This document shows, piece by piece, positions 8,601-16,387 of a DNA stretch of 33,188 nt. A program made the position numbers and the translations under genes. Source of the DNA: Bryobacterales bacterium (GTDB taxonomy: Bacteria; Acidobacteriota; Terriglobia; Bryobacterales; UBA6623); the NCBI GenBank assembly GCA_028819235.1, contig JAPPMC010000210.1:1-33188 (forward strand), in the 5' to 3' direction. The notes beneath the pieces were generated by a model. The model saw only the letters and a list, made by a program, of their open reading frames with translations, ran no database searches and was not told the DNA's origin. Each line of letters starts with the position of its first letter. Within the stretch, counting starts at the first letter, position 1.

Positions 8601-8807
8601 TCAGAAGTCCTCTTTATTCACTCCTAGCTGCTCTAGCATGGATGCCAGCAGACGCTTCCCGATCTCAGTTCGCTTGACGATCGTCCGTCGCTTACCAAGG
8701 TACAGGGCACCGTGGCTTCCCTTGCCTACGCTTTGGTCGAACCGGACTGGCAATCTGTGCCTTTTTGCGAACGACCTGATTCAACGAACGAACTCCCGAC
8801 CGTTCAA
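8601..8807 (-). pseudogene. hicA: HicA toxin with in-frame TGA stop
   Basis: Reading the minus strand from a TTG at 8807 gives MNGREFVR, then TGA at 8783-8781, then a continuous frame to TGA at 8603-8601. The downstream part is unmistakably HicA: PVRFDQSVGKGSHGALYLG with the catalytic GSH histidine, then VKRTEIGKRLLASMLEQLG. HicA is a small double-stranded-RNA-binding-fold mRNA interferase. The N-terminal piece MNGREFVR also matches the family start, so the TGA (one base from CGA, arginine) interrupts an otherwise full-length gene of about 68 residues. No ATG or GTG lies between the stop and the catalytic histidine; only a TTG could restart. The gene sits 2 nt upstream of hicB. Either a real nonsense mutation or a base-call error. 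Confidence 0.8.
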
Positions 8808-9616
8808 GTCCGAGCATACACGCCACACTGGAGATTCAGAGAGCGGCACGGGCAGATTTCATTGGCGTAGAGACGGTCGAGTGGTCTGAGAAATGGTCAC
8901 CAGATCGCGGCTCGAGCTTGCCGCGTCTACCGCGGCTTCTGAGTCTCATCAGCGAAGGCGAAGCGGAAAAGCCGATCGTCTTGGAGGACCGAGTGTCCCG
9001 CCGTCACCCAAGTGCAGCCCTCCCTCCACCGCCGGCATCAACAAGTGCCCAGTACGGCAGGATCACCGATGCGTCACGAGCGCCGCCGACTACTTCACCG
9101 CTGCCTTTCGCAGGGAGACCGAGAGTCGGCAGCGGCCCTGACCTCGACGGGCACTCCGTGCCCTCCCCGGCCTTGGTGGCCCTGATCATCCGCGAACTGG
9201 TGGCCGCCGGGCCCACTGGTCTGGCCCAGCTACTTGAAGCCGAACGCGGGAAGGTGCCCTGCTAGATTACCCAGAACGACCACTCGACGGTGGCCGGCTT
9301 CAGGATTCGCAGCCCCTCACGCGCCGAGTCCCTTCTTCAGATCAGCCATCTTGCCGTGTGGCCGTAGCCGTTAGTCTGCGCTTGAGGGATCTCTGACCCT
9401 CTGCCCGCCCGCCTAGCGTGGCGGCCTCGCGTAGCTCCCGGAATGCGGCCGAGCGGCAGGCCCGAGATGGCCTCAATGGAGCAAACAGTTGAAAGCGTCA
9501 CTCCTAATGGTGGCCGACATCGCTTCTTGCGCCGGGGCCTAACTGGGCCGCCGTGCCTCGCGATCAACCGGCCGCGCTGTGGCCCTCAAGTAGGCGCGGG
9601 GGCATGCGTGCGGCTT
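8808..9616. other. Non-coding stretch upstream of hicA, including duplicated flank
   Basis: About 800 bp without a supported gene. A plus-strand frame at 8918-9265 ends in a helical-looking segment (LVALIIRELVAAGPTG), but the rest is Pro/Ser-rich and unrecognised. From about 9498 onward the sequence is similar to 14133-14251, so the 3' part is the downstream flank of a duplicated segment. Confidence 0.45.
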
Positions 9617-10242
9617 CTACGGATAGCCTCGCGGCTCGGTTCAGGGCCCTAGGCGGGCCTACGTGGATTTCCGGTTCAGTTGACTGTCCGGGAACGGCGC
9701 TGTGGTATGGGTCGCAAGGAATCCCCTGGCTCTCCAGCATGTGTGTCCGGAACGCGCCCTCCTGAAAGTCTGGATGCAGGGCGACGTTGAACCTGCCAGT
9801 GTGGTCCAGCACAATTGAGCGGTGCCAGTCGGTGTCGCCGTCCGTGCTCATCGGAGGGGCATTAATGTCGTGCAGGGCCTCCATCTCGTACCTGATTGAA
9901 TCCCTCGAAGCGATAGGCTATCTCCTCGCCCTGCAGTTGTTCCAGATACGTCTCGGCGGTCGCGATGCGCTCGACCTGTCGGATCAGGTCGGCCCGCGTC
10001 AGGGCCAGCTCGGCCTAGCGCTAGGCAATCTCCAGTTCCTCCATTGCGACTTTGAGATGCCTGTCCGGCAGCGCTCCCGCCTCGATACGGGCGGACACCA
10101 AGTTGAACTCGTTCTGCGCCAACCGCAGCAGGCCGGAGACCGCTGCGAGCATGTGCTCGATCTTGTCTCGCCGCAGCGAGTCCTTCAGCAGGGTGTCGGT
10201 GAGCGTCTGCCGGTAGCCGCGCTTGAGGACGTCACTCTAGGC
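9498..10242 (-). repeat. Diverged segmental duplication of 14133-14903
   Basis: By eye alignment this segment matches 14133-14903 over almost its whole length, with roughly 75-85% identity. It covers the 3' flank and most of the coding region of the secreted coiled-coil protein encoded at 14252-15043. Shared landmarks include the TGCGCCGGGGC block in the flank, the same CTACGGATAGCC at the gene end and the GGGCGGACACCAAGTTGAACTCG block inside. A deletion of about 27 nt near 9860 separates the two copies. Similarity stops near 10242, before the signal-peptide part of the parent. Confidence 0.8.
9617..10242 (-). pseudogene. Truncated, frameshifted copy of the 14252-15043 gene
   Basis: This decayed paralogue retains the same terminal TAG (9619-9617) as the intact gene. 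Compared with the parent it has two in-frame TAG codons where the parent has GAG and CAG (near 10015-10025), a one-base insertion near 9888 that shifts the frame, a deletion of about 27 nt near 9860, and no signal peptide or N-terminal region. The C-terminal 80 or so codons are still open and read DGDTDWHRS, LDHTGRFNVALHPD and AVPGQSTEPEIHVGPP. The second histidine motif has changed from GPHIHIG to EPEIHVG. Not expected to make a functional protein. Confidence 0.8.
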
Positions 10243-10458
10243 GCCGGACCGTATGGGCGAGGGAAGGTAGTCTCGCTGGTTACGAACTGCTCTTTGATCG
10301 ACGGTAGCGACGATTCCGGGGTGCGGCCGATCCTGACGGAGGACTTCAGCGCGGCCTGGATGCTGAACAAGTGGCAACGTCTGCGACATCCATTGCCGTT
10401 CGAATCACTTGGGAGAGAATGAGCGTCCCGACACTCTCGATCACCGACCGGAAACTGT

Positions 10459-11658
10459 CTATCCCGGATCGGATTGTGCCTCGTCTATGTCCGCTAGTGA
10501 AATCTTGAGCGTCTCCATGGTCTGTTTTGCTCCTGAGAAGGCGATCAGCAGATGGCCGTCGTGTTCGATGATGTGCGGATAGTCAACGTGTCGTCCGCCT
10601 GCCAAGAAAAACAGTTGGTCGAAAACTAGGCCGTCCTGACTGATTGCGATGGTGAGTGGATCGCGCCGCGCTGGATTCGAGTTCGAGACCAGCGCGTAGT
10701 ACCCGCGGGAGGTACGCAACACGAAGAACTTACTTCGCGCGTCGGGAAAATTGGTACGAATCAGTCTGCTCCAAGAACTGCCGTTGTCGATTGAGAAGGT
10801 CCGTAGCAGGCGCTTCGACCCGCCATTGTCGCGGATCAGGGCCACAATGTTGCGTCCGTCGGGAAGCGTGTACCAGTACGGTTCTTCCGGGCGCCCCTCC
10901 CCGTCGTAACTGGCCATCGGGTGGACAACCCAGCGGTCAAAGCTCTCCACGCCACCAACCATCACCGTGACCTGCCGCTGATGATCGCGTCGCGTCATCA
11001 TCCACTGGCCATCCGGCAGTTGCTTGGGAGGGAAATTGTTCATCGCATCGTCCATGACCTGACCATGTGCGACCCACCTGTCCGCGACATCATCCCAACG
11101 GAACGCCTCAAGGCTCAGTCCGAGTCCGGGATAGCCTGGAGCGTGAAAGTGGCTGGCCAGCGCCAGCATTTCCCCGTCGCGCACCCAAAAGCCTCGCGCG
11201 ATCCAGCCGTACCCCTCAATCCGCGGTGGGCCAGAGAGATCACCGGGCTCGCTCCACGCAACGCCGTCCTCACTGGTTGCGTACGACACACGTGTGCCTG
11301 CTTGGTCATGGCCCGGCACGATGTTGAAATGCTGTTCTTCCGAAACGCCGTCTTTCGGCACACCTGGGCCATCACTCCACATCGCCCAGTAACGGCCGGC
11401 GAAGTGAGCCAGGTATGCGTGCTGATGCACCCACGTGCCTCCTCGGTCGCGGACATCGCTAATGACGGCATGCTCTGCTGGAAGTCTCGGCAACTGCATG
11501 AATGCGATTCCGCCCGGATCACCTTCATAACCCGGCAGCTTGAGCATCAGCGGGCTTGTGGGGTTTGTCACGGGGTGCGGCGGCGACAGCTCTTCTCTAG
11601 GCGGAGTGGTGCAACCGGCGAAAGCGATCGCCAAGAGGCTAATGGCAACTTGTCTCAT
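10459..11658 (-). CDS. Asp-box (sialidase/BNR-like) lipoprotein
   Basis: A 399-residue predicted lipoprotein: an MRQVAISLLAIAFAGC signal with the lipobox cysteine at residue 16, followed by a Pro-rich linker and a beta-propeller-like domain. Asp-box motifs of the sialidase/BNR type are visible: SEDGVAW, SIDNGSSW (canonical SxDxGxxW) and a weaker ISQDGLVFD. The overall pattern fits exo-sialidase-like six-bladed propellers, which act on glycans at the cell surface, but the arginine triad of true sialidases cannot be confirmed by eye, so substrate is unknown. It lies 146 nt downstream of the FAD oxidoreductase on the same strand. A GAGAAT hexamer 8 nt before the ATG and no Shine-Dalgarno sequence suggest a leaderless mRNA. 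Confidence 0.7.
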   Translation of the reverse strand: MRQVAISLLAIAFAGCTTPPREELSPPHPVTNPTSPLMLKLPGYEGDPGGIAFMQLPRLPAEHAVISDVRDRGGTWVHQHAYLAHFAGRYWAMWSDGPGVPKDGVSEEQHFNIVPGHDQAGTRVSYATSEDGVAWSEPGDLSGPPRIEGYGWIARGFWVRDGEMLALASHFHAPGYPGLGLSLEAFRWDDVADRWVAHGQVMDDAMNNFPPKQLPDGQWMMTRRDHQRQVTVMVGGVESFDRWVVHPMASYDGEGRPEEPYWYTLPDGRNIVALIRDNGGSKRLLRTFSIDNGSSWSRLIRTNFPDARSKFFVLRTSRGYYALVSNSNPARRDPLTIAISQDGLVFDQLFFLAGGRHVDYPHIIEHDGHLLIAFSGAKQTMETLKISLADIDEAQSDPG

Positions 11659-11666
11659 GCGACGTC

Positions 11667-11672
11667 ATTCTC
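11667..11672 (-). promoter_or_regulatory. Possible -10 hexamer GAGAAT, leaderless start
   Basis: GAGAAT on the minus strand ends 8 nt before the ATG of the Asp-box lipoprotein. No ribosome binding site lies between them. It matches four of six consensus positions and no clear -35 is visible. Its value is mainly that it parallels stronger examples at 13722, 15053 and 29724. Confidence 0.25.
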
Positions 11673-11804
11673 CGCTGCCGCGCTTTGGCGTGTCGTGCAA
11701 TTCAGGACCAAGCGCTCACTTACCGGACGATCTTCTGGCCGTCAAACGTTTCGAACGGACGGCAACCGTCAAGGCAGCCCCGTCTTTCGTCTCATCCGCG
11801 GCCG

Positions 11805-13712
11805 TTATGGTTGGCTCCTCTTGTACAACGCTAGGCAGAACTCCCCTCGCCGGACCGGGTCAGTCGGGTGCTTCTCGAGATTGTCCGGTGCGGCCCACTC
11901 AATGGATGTGTCCCCCAGCCACTCAGCAAGCTCCGCGCGCGTAAGGAACTCAGTCCCCTGCCAGCTCGAAGTCTCGTGCCCGGCGAGCCTAACCCACCGG
12001 GCAGCCTGTTCCCGAGTCTGCGGCTCGGCGGATCGCGCGGTGTAGTCATTGAAGAAACCCTTTGTTCCGTAATATTGCAACGCCTCGAAGGCGGGGTCGG
12101 CGGCATCTAAGTCGGTGAAGTAGGTGATGACCTGGCCATCGCTCAGCAACAGCCGCTGCAGACGGCCCAAGTCCACATCCCTAGGCTCGACTCCCGAGCC
12201 AACGGCCAAGTGGGCAGCTGCACCAGCTGCCTGGCCGAGGGCCATCCATGTCGGCTCCATACGCACCGTGGAGAATGCAACATGCGTCGCCGACACCGCA
12301 ACCGGGACCAGCAAGCCATCCACCTTCTCGGGTACCATGATCCGAAATGGCAACTGGTACGGCTTGGTGAACTCGTCAAGCATCAGAATGTAGCCCTCGA
12401 GCGCCGTATCGTGCCCCGGTTGGCGTTTCCGCACCGGGAAGCTGTCCAGCGGGAACGCTCCTGCGGCGACACTGTCTGGATGGACGCGCGCACGTCCCAA
12501 ATCCGGACCGACGATCACGTCGTGCTCGCTGAATGTGTAGAGACCGACGATTCGGCGGGCCTCACGCACGTAGAGCTGCCAAGGGAAGTGGTTGTTGTCC
12601 TGGAATTCGTCCCTTGCCAGATGGTACCGATTGGCAAGAGCTCTGTGCTCAGCTGGGACGATCGGATCGTTCTGGAGGAAGTACAGCAACCCTAGAGTGA
12701 TGTTCCTGATGCGCTCAGTAATCCGTTCTCTTTCCTGCCAGTCGGCTTCCGGATAGCCTTCGTTCTCCTCCGAGAAGGGGAAGCCCAGCGGTCGCGGGTT
12801 CATGTTTACATCCGTCTTGCCGTTAGGGATCTCGGTGATCGAAAGCGCACGGACGAGCGTTCCGAACGTTGGGGCAAAATACCCTCTTCCTGTCTTCGTG
12901 CCCTCCACGCCTCTTGGCGCGTCCAAGCGCCCGGCCTTCCAGTCGTCAACGTACCCGAGATAGCGCGAGCGATCGTAGTCGGGGGGCGGCCGCTCAAGCC
13001 GATAGCTGTTTGCCCCGTCAGTGGTGAGACATAGCCGAAACGTGTACGCTTGCAGCCGATGGTCGCCCTCTCCGGTAGTGCCGGGCAGGAAGCGGCGCGA
13101 GTTGTGATCTTGGTACACGACCCCCGCGTGCAACTCATTGAAGTCTCGGCGGCTCTCCCTTCCCAAGCGATACCGCACCCCTGCGAATGCTGCCAAGTCC
13201 CCTTCGTAGGTGGCGTCCACGAAGACCTTGGCGCGAAACTCCTCCGCTCGCCCCGTCGCCCGGTTGAGTACCCGGATGCCGGTGACCCGATCGTGGGCAC
13301 GGATCACCTCGTCAAGCCGGTAACTTCGGTAGACCGCTACGCCCGCGTCTCCCACCATGCGGTCGAAAACAGCCTCCGCAACTGACGGCTCGTAGTAATA
13401 TCCATCGCGCGAGAGCCTGACGTTGTCGGACTCTGGCCCGTACCGTTCGACGTAGTGGTCTCGAACCCGGCCGACGAACTCGCGGAACACGCCGCCAATG
13501 GCGTCTCGGTTCTCGATGTCGGACTTGCCTAGGCCGCTGGCGGACATCCCCCCAATGTGCGGATGGTATTCGATCAGCGCGACGGATCGGCCCAACCTTG
13601 CCGCTGTGACCGCAGCCGATATGCCGCCGGGCGTGCCGCCGTAGACAACGACGTCGTAGGTGTTCGCTGCTAAGGCGAGTGTTGGTACGAATAGTGCGGC
13701 AAGGAATCTCAT
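11805..13712 (-). CDS. Secreted FAD-dependent oxidoreductase (FAD_oxidored type)
   Basis: A 635-residue flavoprotein with a Sec signal (MRFLAALFVPTLALA) and an N-terminal Rossmann motif VVVYGGTPGGISAA (GGTPGG at 25-30), followed by IEYHPHIGGMSASGLG. Later blocks FVDATYEGDLAAFAGV and VPVAVSATHVAFSTVRMEPTWMALGQAAGAAA are typical of the large family of secreted FAD-dependent oxidoreductases found with polysaccharide-degrading genes. The reaction is unknown; sugar or glycan oxidation or removal is a common guess for the family. The C-terminal 120 residues form an extra helical, possibly SLH-like or EF-unrelated domain (TREQAARWVRLAGH, LTRAELAEWLG). A GATAAT hexamer lies 9 nt before the ATG with no ribosome site. 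Probably cotranscribed with the downstream Asp-box lipoprotein. Confidence 0.85.
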   Translation of the reverse strand: MRFLAALFVPTLALAANTYDVVVYGGTPGGISAAVTAARLGRSVALIEYHPHIGGMSASGLGKSDIENRDAIGGVFREFVGRVRDHYVERYGPESDNVRLSRDGYYYEPSVAEAVFDRMVGDAGVAVYRSYRLDEVIRAHDRVTGIRVLNRATGRAEEFRAKVFVDATYEGDLAAFAGVRYRLGRESRRDFNELHAGVVYQDHNSRRFLPGTTGEGDHRLQAYTFRLCLTTDGANSYRLERPPPDYDRSRYLGYVDDWKAGRLDAPRGVEGTKTGRGYFAPTFGTLVRALSITEIPNGKTDVNMNPRPLGFPFSEENEGYPEADWQERERITERIRNITLGLLYFLQNDPIVPAEHRALANRYHLARDEFQDNNHFPWQLYVREARRIVGLYTFSEHDVIVGPDLGRARVHPDSVAAGAFPLDSFPVRKRQPGHDTALEGYILMLDEFTKPYQLPFRIMVPEKVDGLLVPVAVSATHVAFSTVRMEPTWMALGQAAGAAAHLAVGSGVEPRDVDLGRLQRLLLSDGQVITYFTDLDAADPAFEALQYYGTKGFFNDYTARSAEPQTREQAARWVRLAGHETSSWQGTEFLTRAELAEWLGDTSIEWAAPDNLEKHPTDPVRRGEFCLALYKRSQP

Positions 13713-14251
13713 GGCTCAAGGATTATCAAACCCTTCAGTGTGATGCGGGATTGGGCGCTATGCGAGCCTGGAGGAGACCGCAGCCCAAGACTGCGCTAGG
13801 CCTAGGGCGCCAGTCCTCGATACCGCCGCAGTGGGCGACTCGATCGCGCCGTCGCGTGCGGCCGTGCTCATCGCCGGTACCTCAGGCTAAATCGGCGAGT
13901 GCCTGCTTAAGGTGCTGTCCCTGCAAGCTGCCCCGTTCGGTTTCTAGCCCGCGCGCCTTTGAGCCTGCGGCTCCGCGCTCCGGCCATGGTCGAGTTCTGT
14001 CGCGGGGACGCCCGACATCGAGTCCTTGCGGCTCGCGCTCGAAGGAGTCCAAGTCGCCCATCTCACTTGGTCCGCTCTATGGTGGCTCCACCAAGTGATG
14101 AACTTGGGTCGAGGGAGTGAACAGAGGGTAGGACCCCTCATAGTGGTGGCCTACATCGCCTCATGCGCCGGGGCGGAACTGAACCGATGTGCCTCTCAAC
14201 CAACCGGCTGTCTAGAGTACTGAAGGGGGTGCGGAGGCGGGCGTGCAACCT
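13713..14251. other. Intergenic stretch with two dyads, no supported gene
   Basis: Contains a 10-bp palindrome CTAGGCCTAG at 13796-13805 and a 9-bp inverted repeat, TCACTTGGT at 14063-14071 and ACCAAGTGA at 14090-14098, with an 18-nt loop. Neither is followed by a T-run, so they do not look like intrinsic terminators. The last 120 bp (from about 14133) are the parental copy of the duplicated flank seen at 9498-9616. Small open frames here show no recognisable domains. Confidence 0.5.
13722..13727 (-). promoter_or_regulatory. -10-like GATAAT directly upstream of FAD oxidoreductase
   Basis: GATAAT (five of six consensus positions) on the minus strand ends 9 nt before the ATG at 13712. Transcription starting about 7 nt downstream would give a leader of only 2-4 nt, and no Shine-Dalgarno sequence is present. 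No convincing -35 is seen. Confidence 0.4.
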
Positions 14252-14903
14252 CTACGGATAGCCGCCCGGCTCGATTCGGTCGCTGGGCGGACCTATGTGG
14301 ATGTGCGGTCCGGTTGATTGTCCGGGTACTGCGCTGCGGAATGCAATGTAAGGAATCCCTAGGCTCTCCAGCATGTATGTGAGGAAGGCGCCCTCCTCAG
14401 AGTCCGGATGCACGGCGACGTCGAACCTACCGGTGTGGTCCAGCCCCATTGAGCGGTGCCAGTCTGTGTCGCCGTCCGCGCTGACGGGAGGGGGATGGCC
14501 GAAGGTCTGGTAGTACATCTCGGAGACGTCGTTCAGGGCCTCCATCTCGTACTGGTTGAATCCCTCGAATCGATAGGCCATCTCCTCGCCCTGCAGTTCC
14601 TCCAGATAAGTCTCGGCGGCCGCAATGCGCTCGATCTGCCGGATCAGGTCGGCCCGCGTTTGGGCCAGCTCAGCCTGGCGCTCCGCAATCTCCAGCTCGT
14701 CCCTTGCGACTTGGAGCCGCTTGGCCGGCAGCGCTCCCGCCTCGACCCGGGCGGACACCAAGTTGAACTCGTCCTGCGCTAGCCGCAGCAGGCCGGAGGC
14801 CGCTGTGAGCATGTGCTCGATCTCGTCTCGCCGGAGCGAGGCCTTCAGCAGGGTGTCGGTGAGCGTCTCCCGGTAGCCGCGTTTGAGCACGTTATTCTGG
14901 GCT
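14133..14903 (-). repeat. Parental copy of the duplicated segment
   Basis: This is the copy containing the intact reading frame; its diverged partner is at 9498-10242. The repeat covers about 120 bp of 3' flank plus the mature-protein part of the gene, but not the signal peptide or promoter, so the other copy could not have been expressed from a duplicated promoter. Both copies have the same orientation, with about 4.6 kb between them, which makes recombination between them possible but limited by divergence. Confidence 0.8.
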
Positions 14904-15043
14904 TCGACCAGCGCGCGTCTGGGGAGCGCCCCCGCCCTCACCAGATCGCGTACCCGGCTCAATTCAGGGTCCACTTGCGCCCGCAGGGCCGGTCCGACGA
15001 CCGCAGCGAGTGCAAGCGAGGCAAGCCAGAATGCGCAGCGCAT
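14252..15043 (-). CDS. Secreted coiled-coil protein with LAS-peptidase-like C-terminus
   Basis: A 263-residue exported protein: Sec signal MRCAFWLASLALAAVVGPALRA, then about 130 residues of charged helix with heptad character (LKASLRRDEIEHML to LAQTRADLIRQIERI), then a compact C-terminal domain. That domain has DHTGRFDVAVHPD and, about 40 residues later, GPHIHIGPPS. An H-x(4)-D motif followed by HxH recalls zinc-binding LAS/M15-type peptidases, but the spacing is not exact and the family is not one I can name. A similar design is common in hypothetical proteins of Acidobacteriota, in my recollection. A TAAAAT hexamer lies 9 nt before the ATG without a ribosome site. A decayed duplicate lies at 9617-10242. 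A structural, nonenzymatic role is possible. Confidence 0.7.
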   Translation of the reverse strand: MRCAFWLASLALAAVVGPALRAQVDPELSRVRDLVRAGALPRRALVEAQNNVLKRGYRETLTDTLLKASLRRDEIEHMLTAASGLLRLAQDEFNLVSARVEAGALPAKRLQVARDELEIAERQAELAQTRADLIRQIERIAAAETYLEELQGEEMAYRFEGFNQYEMEALNDVSEMYYQTFGHPPPVSADGDTDWHRSMGLDHTGRFDVAVHPDSEEGAFLTYMLESLGIPYIAFRSAVPGQSTGPHIHIGPPSDRIEPGGYP

Positions 15044-15052
15044 GCCAATGCC

Positions 15053-15058
15053 ATTTTA
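15053..15058 (-). promoter_or_regulatory. -10-like TAAAAT directly upstream of 15043 start
   Basis: TAAAAT (five of six consensus positions) on the minus strand is separated from the ATG at 15043 by 9 nt without a Shine-Dalgarno sequence, implying a nearly leaderless transcript. The -35 region is GC-rich and not recognisable. Confidence 0.4.
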
Positions 15059-15124
15059 GCGGGCAGCGGCGTCCGCCGATCCGTGGCCGCTGCTGCCAGG
15101 CTGGTCGGGGCATCTCGAGCGGGA

Positions 15125-15130
15125 TAGAAT
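15125..15130 (+). promoter_or_regulatory. Possible -10 hexamer TAGAAT for rsfS
   Basis: TAGAAT (five of six consensus positions) lies 45 nt upstream of the rsfS start in an otherwise GC-rich gap. A -35 would fall near 15101-15107, where only a weak CTGGTC is found. Confidence 0.3.
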
Positions 15131-15175
15131 GAGGGCACTCGCCACCCGCTCCGCACCTCGGAACGGCCAGCTCGC

Positions 15176-15517
15176 ATGGAAGACTGGGAAGTCGCCGTGA
15201 ATGCCGCAGGTGAGCGGAAGGCCATCGATACGGTCATTCTGGACATCGGGCAGGTGAGCACGATGACCGAGCAGTTCGTGATCTGTCACGGCACCAGCAC
15301 ACGGCAGGTTCAGGCCATTGCCGATTCGGTCGAACGTGCGCTCAAGGGTGAGGGTCGGCGCCCGCGCTGCGTGGAGGGCTACCGGAACGCAGAGTGGATC
15401 CTAATGGACTTCGGCGATTTCGTCGTCCACGTCTTCTCCAGGGACAAGCGTTACTACTATGACTTGGAGCGGCTCTGGCGCACGGCGCCCAAGTTGCCGA
15501 TTCCCGCGCCGGTCTGA
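15176..15517 (+). CDS. rsfS: Ribosomal silencing factor RsfS
   Basis: A 113-residue RsfS/DUF143 protein (Iojap family). It binds ribosomal protein L14 (uL14) on the 50S subunit and blocks subunit joining when nutrients are scarce. Family blocks seen are AIDTVILDIGQVSTMTEQFVI near residues 15-35, the helix GTSTRQVQAIADSVERAL, and the highly typical NAEWILMDFGDFVVHVF followed by YYDLERLW near the C-terminus. Length fits the family. ATG 15176 is the first start giving full homology; no good Shine-Dalgarno sequence precedes it. It runs convergently into tyrA, with only 12 nt between stops, and diverges from the secreted protein at 15043. Confidence 0.93.
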   Translation: MEDWEVAVNAAGERKAIDTVILDIGQVSTMTEQFVICHGTSTRQVQAIADSVERALKGEGRRPRCVEGYRNAEWILMDFGDFVVHVFSRDKRYYYDLERLWRTAPKLPIPAPV

Positions 15518-15529
15518 CGCAGCCGCCGG

Positions 15530-16384
15530 TCACCGGACAGCGAGTCGGCGGCGGAGCTGCTGGCCGCGCTCGAAGTGGCCCTTCTCCTCTCCTCGCTCCA
15601 AGGCTTGGCGCAGATCTTCAATCTCGACAGCGACTGCCTTCAGCGCCGCCTGAATCGGGCCGAGGTTCGTCCGCAGGATTCCGGCCCAAACGTCATGCGA
15701 GCTGGCCGCGAGCCGGGTCATGTCCCGCAGGCCCGAGCCCGCCAGGTCGATTTCCCCCATCCCGTCCAAGGCTCGCCCGATTGCGGCCGCCAGTGAGGTC
15801 GAGATCAATTGCGGCATGTGGGACGTCCAAGCCACGACGGCGTCGTGGTGGTCCGCGCGCATCTCACGCTGGCGGCAGCCCATGCGGTCCAGCCATTCGC
15901 GAAACTGCCTGATCACGGGCGTGCACGGAACGGAGTCACCGGTGGGGACCAAGGCGTAGGTTGCGCCCTCGAACAGGTCTGCATCAGCGATCGCCACTCC
16001 GCGGCCCTCCTTGCCAGCCATTGGATGGCCGCCGACGAAGTGAGGGCCGTCGCCGAAGAGTTCGGCAGCCTTGCTCACAATGACCGATTTCGTGCTACCG
16101 GCGTCCGTTACGAGTGCGTCCGACTGAGCCAGTCCCCGCACCGTCTCCAATTGCCGTACGATTCGCTCCACCGGCTGGGCCATGTAGACCAGCTGCGACT
16201 GGGGCACGGCCTCCGCTAGCGTGCAGCCTTGGTCCACAACGCCAAGGCTGGTCGCCTCCGCGATCGTCCTTGGAGAGCTCACCCCCAGAATCCGCCCACG
16301 GAACCCCAAGCGCCGGAGGGCCAACGCGAACGAGCCTCCGATCAGCCCGACGCCTGCTACGGTGACCGTCTTGATCGGTTCCAC
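15530..16384 (-). CDS. tyrA: Prephenate dehydrogenase TyrA
   Basis: Catalyses NAD(P)-dependent oxidative decarboxylation of prephenate to 4-hydroxyphenylpyruvate for tyrosine synthesis. The N-terminal Rossmann motif GVGLIGGS is at residues 11-18; catalytic-region blocks VTDAGSTKS and HFVGGHPMAGKEGRG follow, then the helical dimerisation domain with DHHDAVVAWTSHMPQL and DLAGSGLRDMTRLAASS. At 284 residues it is a monofunctional enzyme lacking an ACT domain. The GTG start at 16384 lies 3 nt after the chorismate mutase stop, so it is the third gene of a tight trpA-chorismate mutase-tyrA operon. Chorismate mutase supplies its substrate directly. Confidence 0.95.
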   Translation of the reverse strand: MEPIKTVTVAGVGLIGGSFALALRRLGFRGRILGVSSPRTIAEATSLGVVDQGCTLAEAVPQSQLVYMAQPVERIVRQLETVRGLAQSDALVTDAGSTKSVIVSKAAELFGDGPHFVGGHPMAGKEGRGVAIADADLFEGATYALVPTGDSVPCTPVIRQFREWLDRMGCRQREMRADHHDAVVAWTSHMPQLISTSLAAAIGRALDGMGEIDLAGSGLRDMTRLAASSHDVWAGILRTNLGPIQAALKAVAVEIEDLRQALERGEEKGHFERGQQLRRRLAVR

Positions 16385-16387
16385 CGA

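Noticed and set aside
8781..8783. Recoding of TGA (alternative code or selenocysteine) in hicA
   Set aside because: TGA ends many genes in this window, and no selenocysteine context or family precedent exists at this position.
9787..10422. A 211-codon plus-strand open frame
   Set aside because: It is mostly the antisense of the decayed duplicate; the same antisense frame is seen opposite the intact parent.
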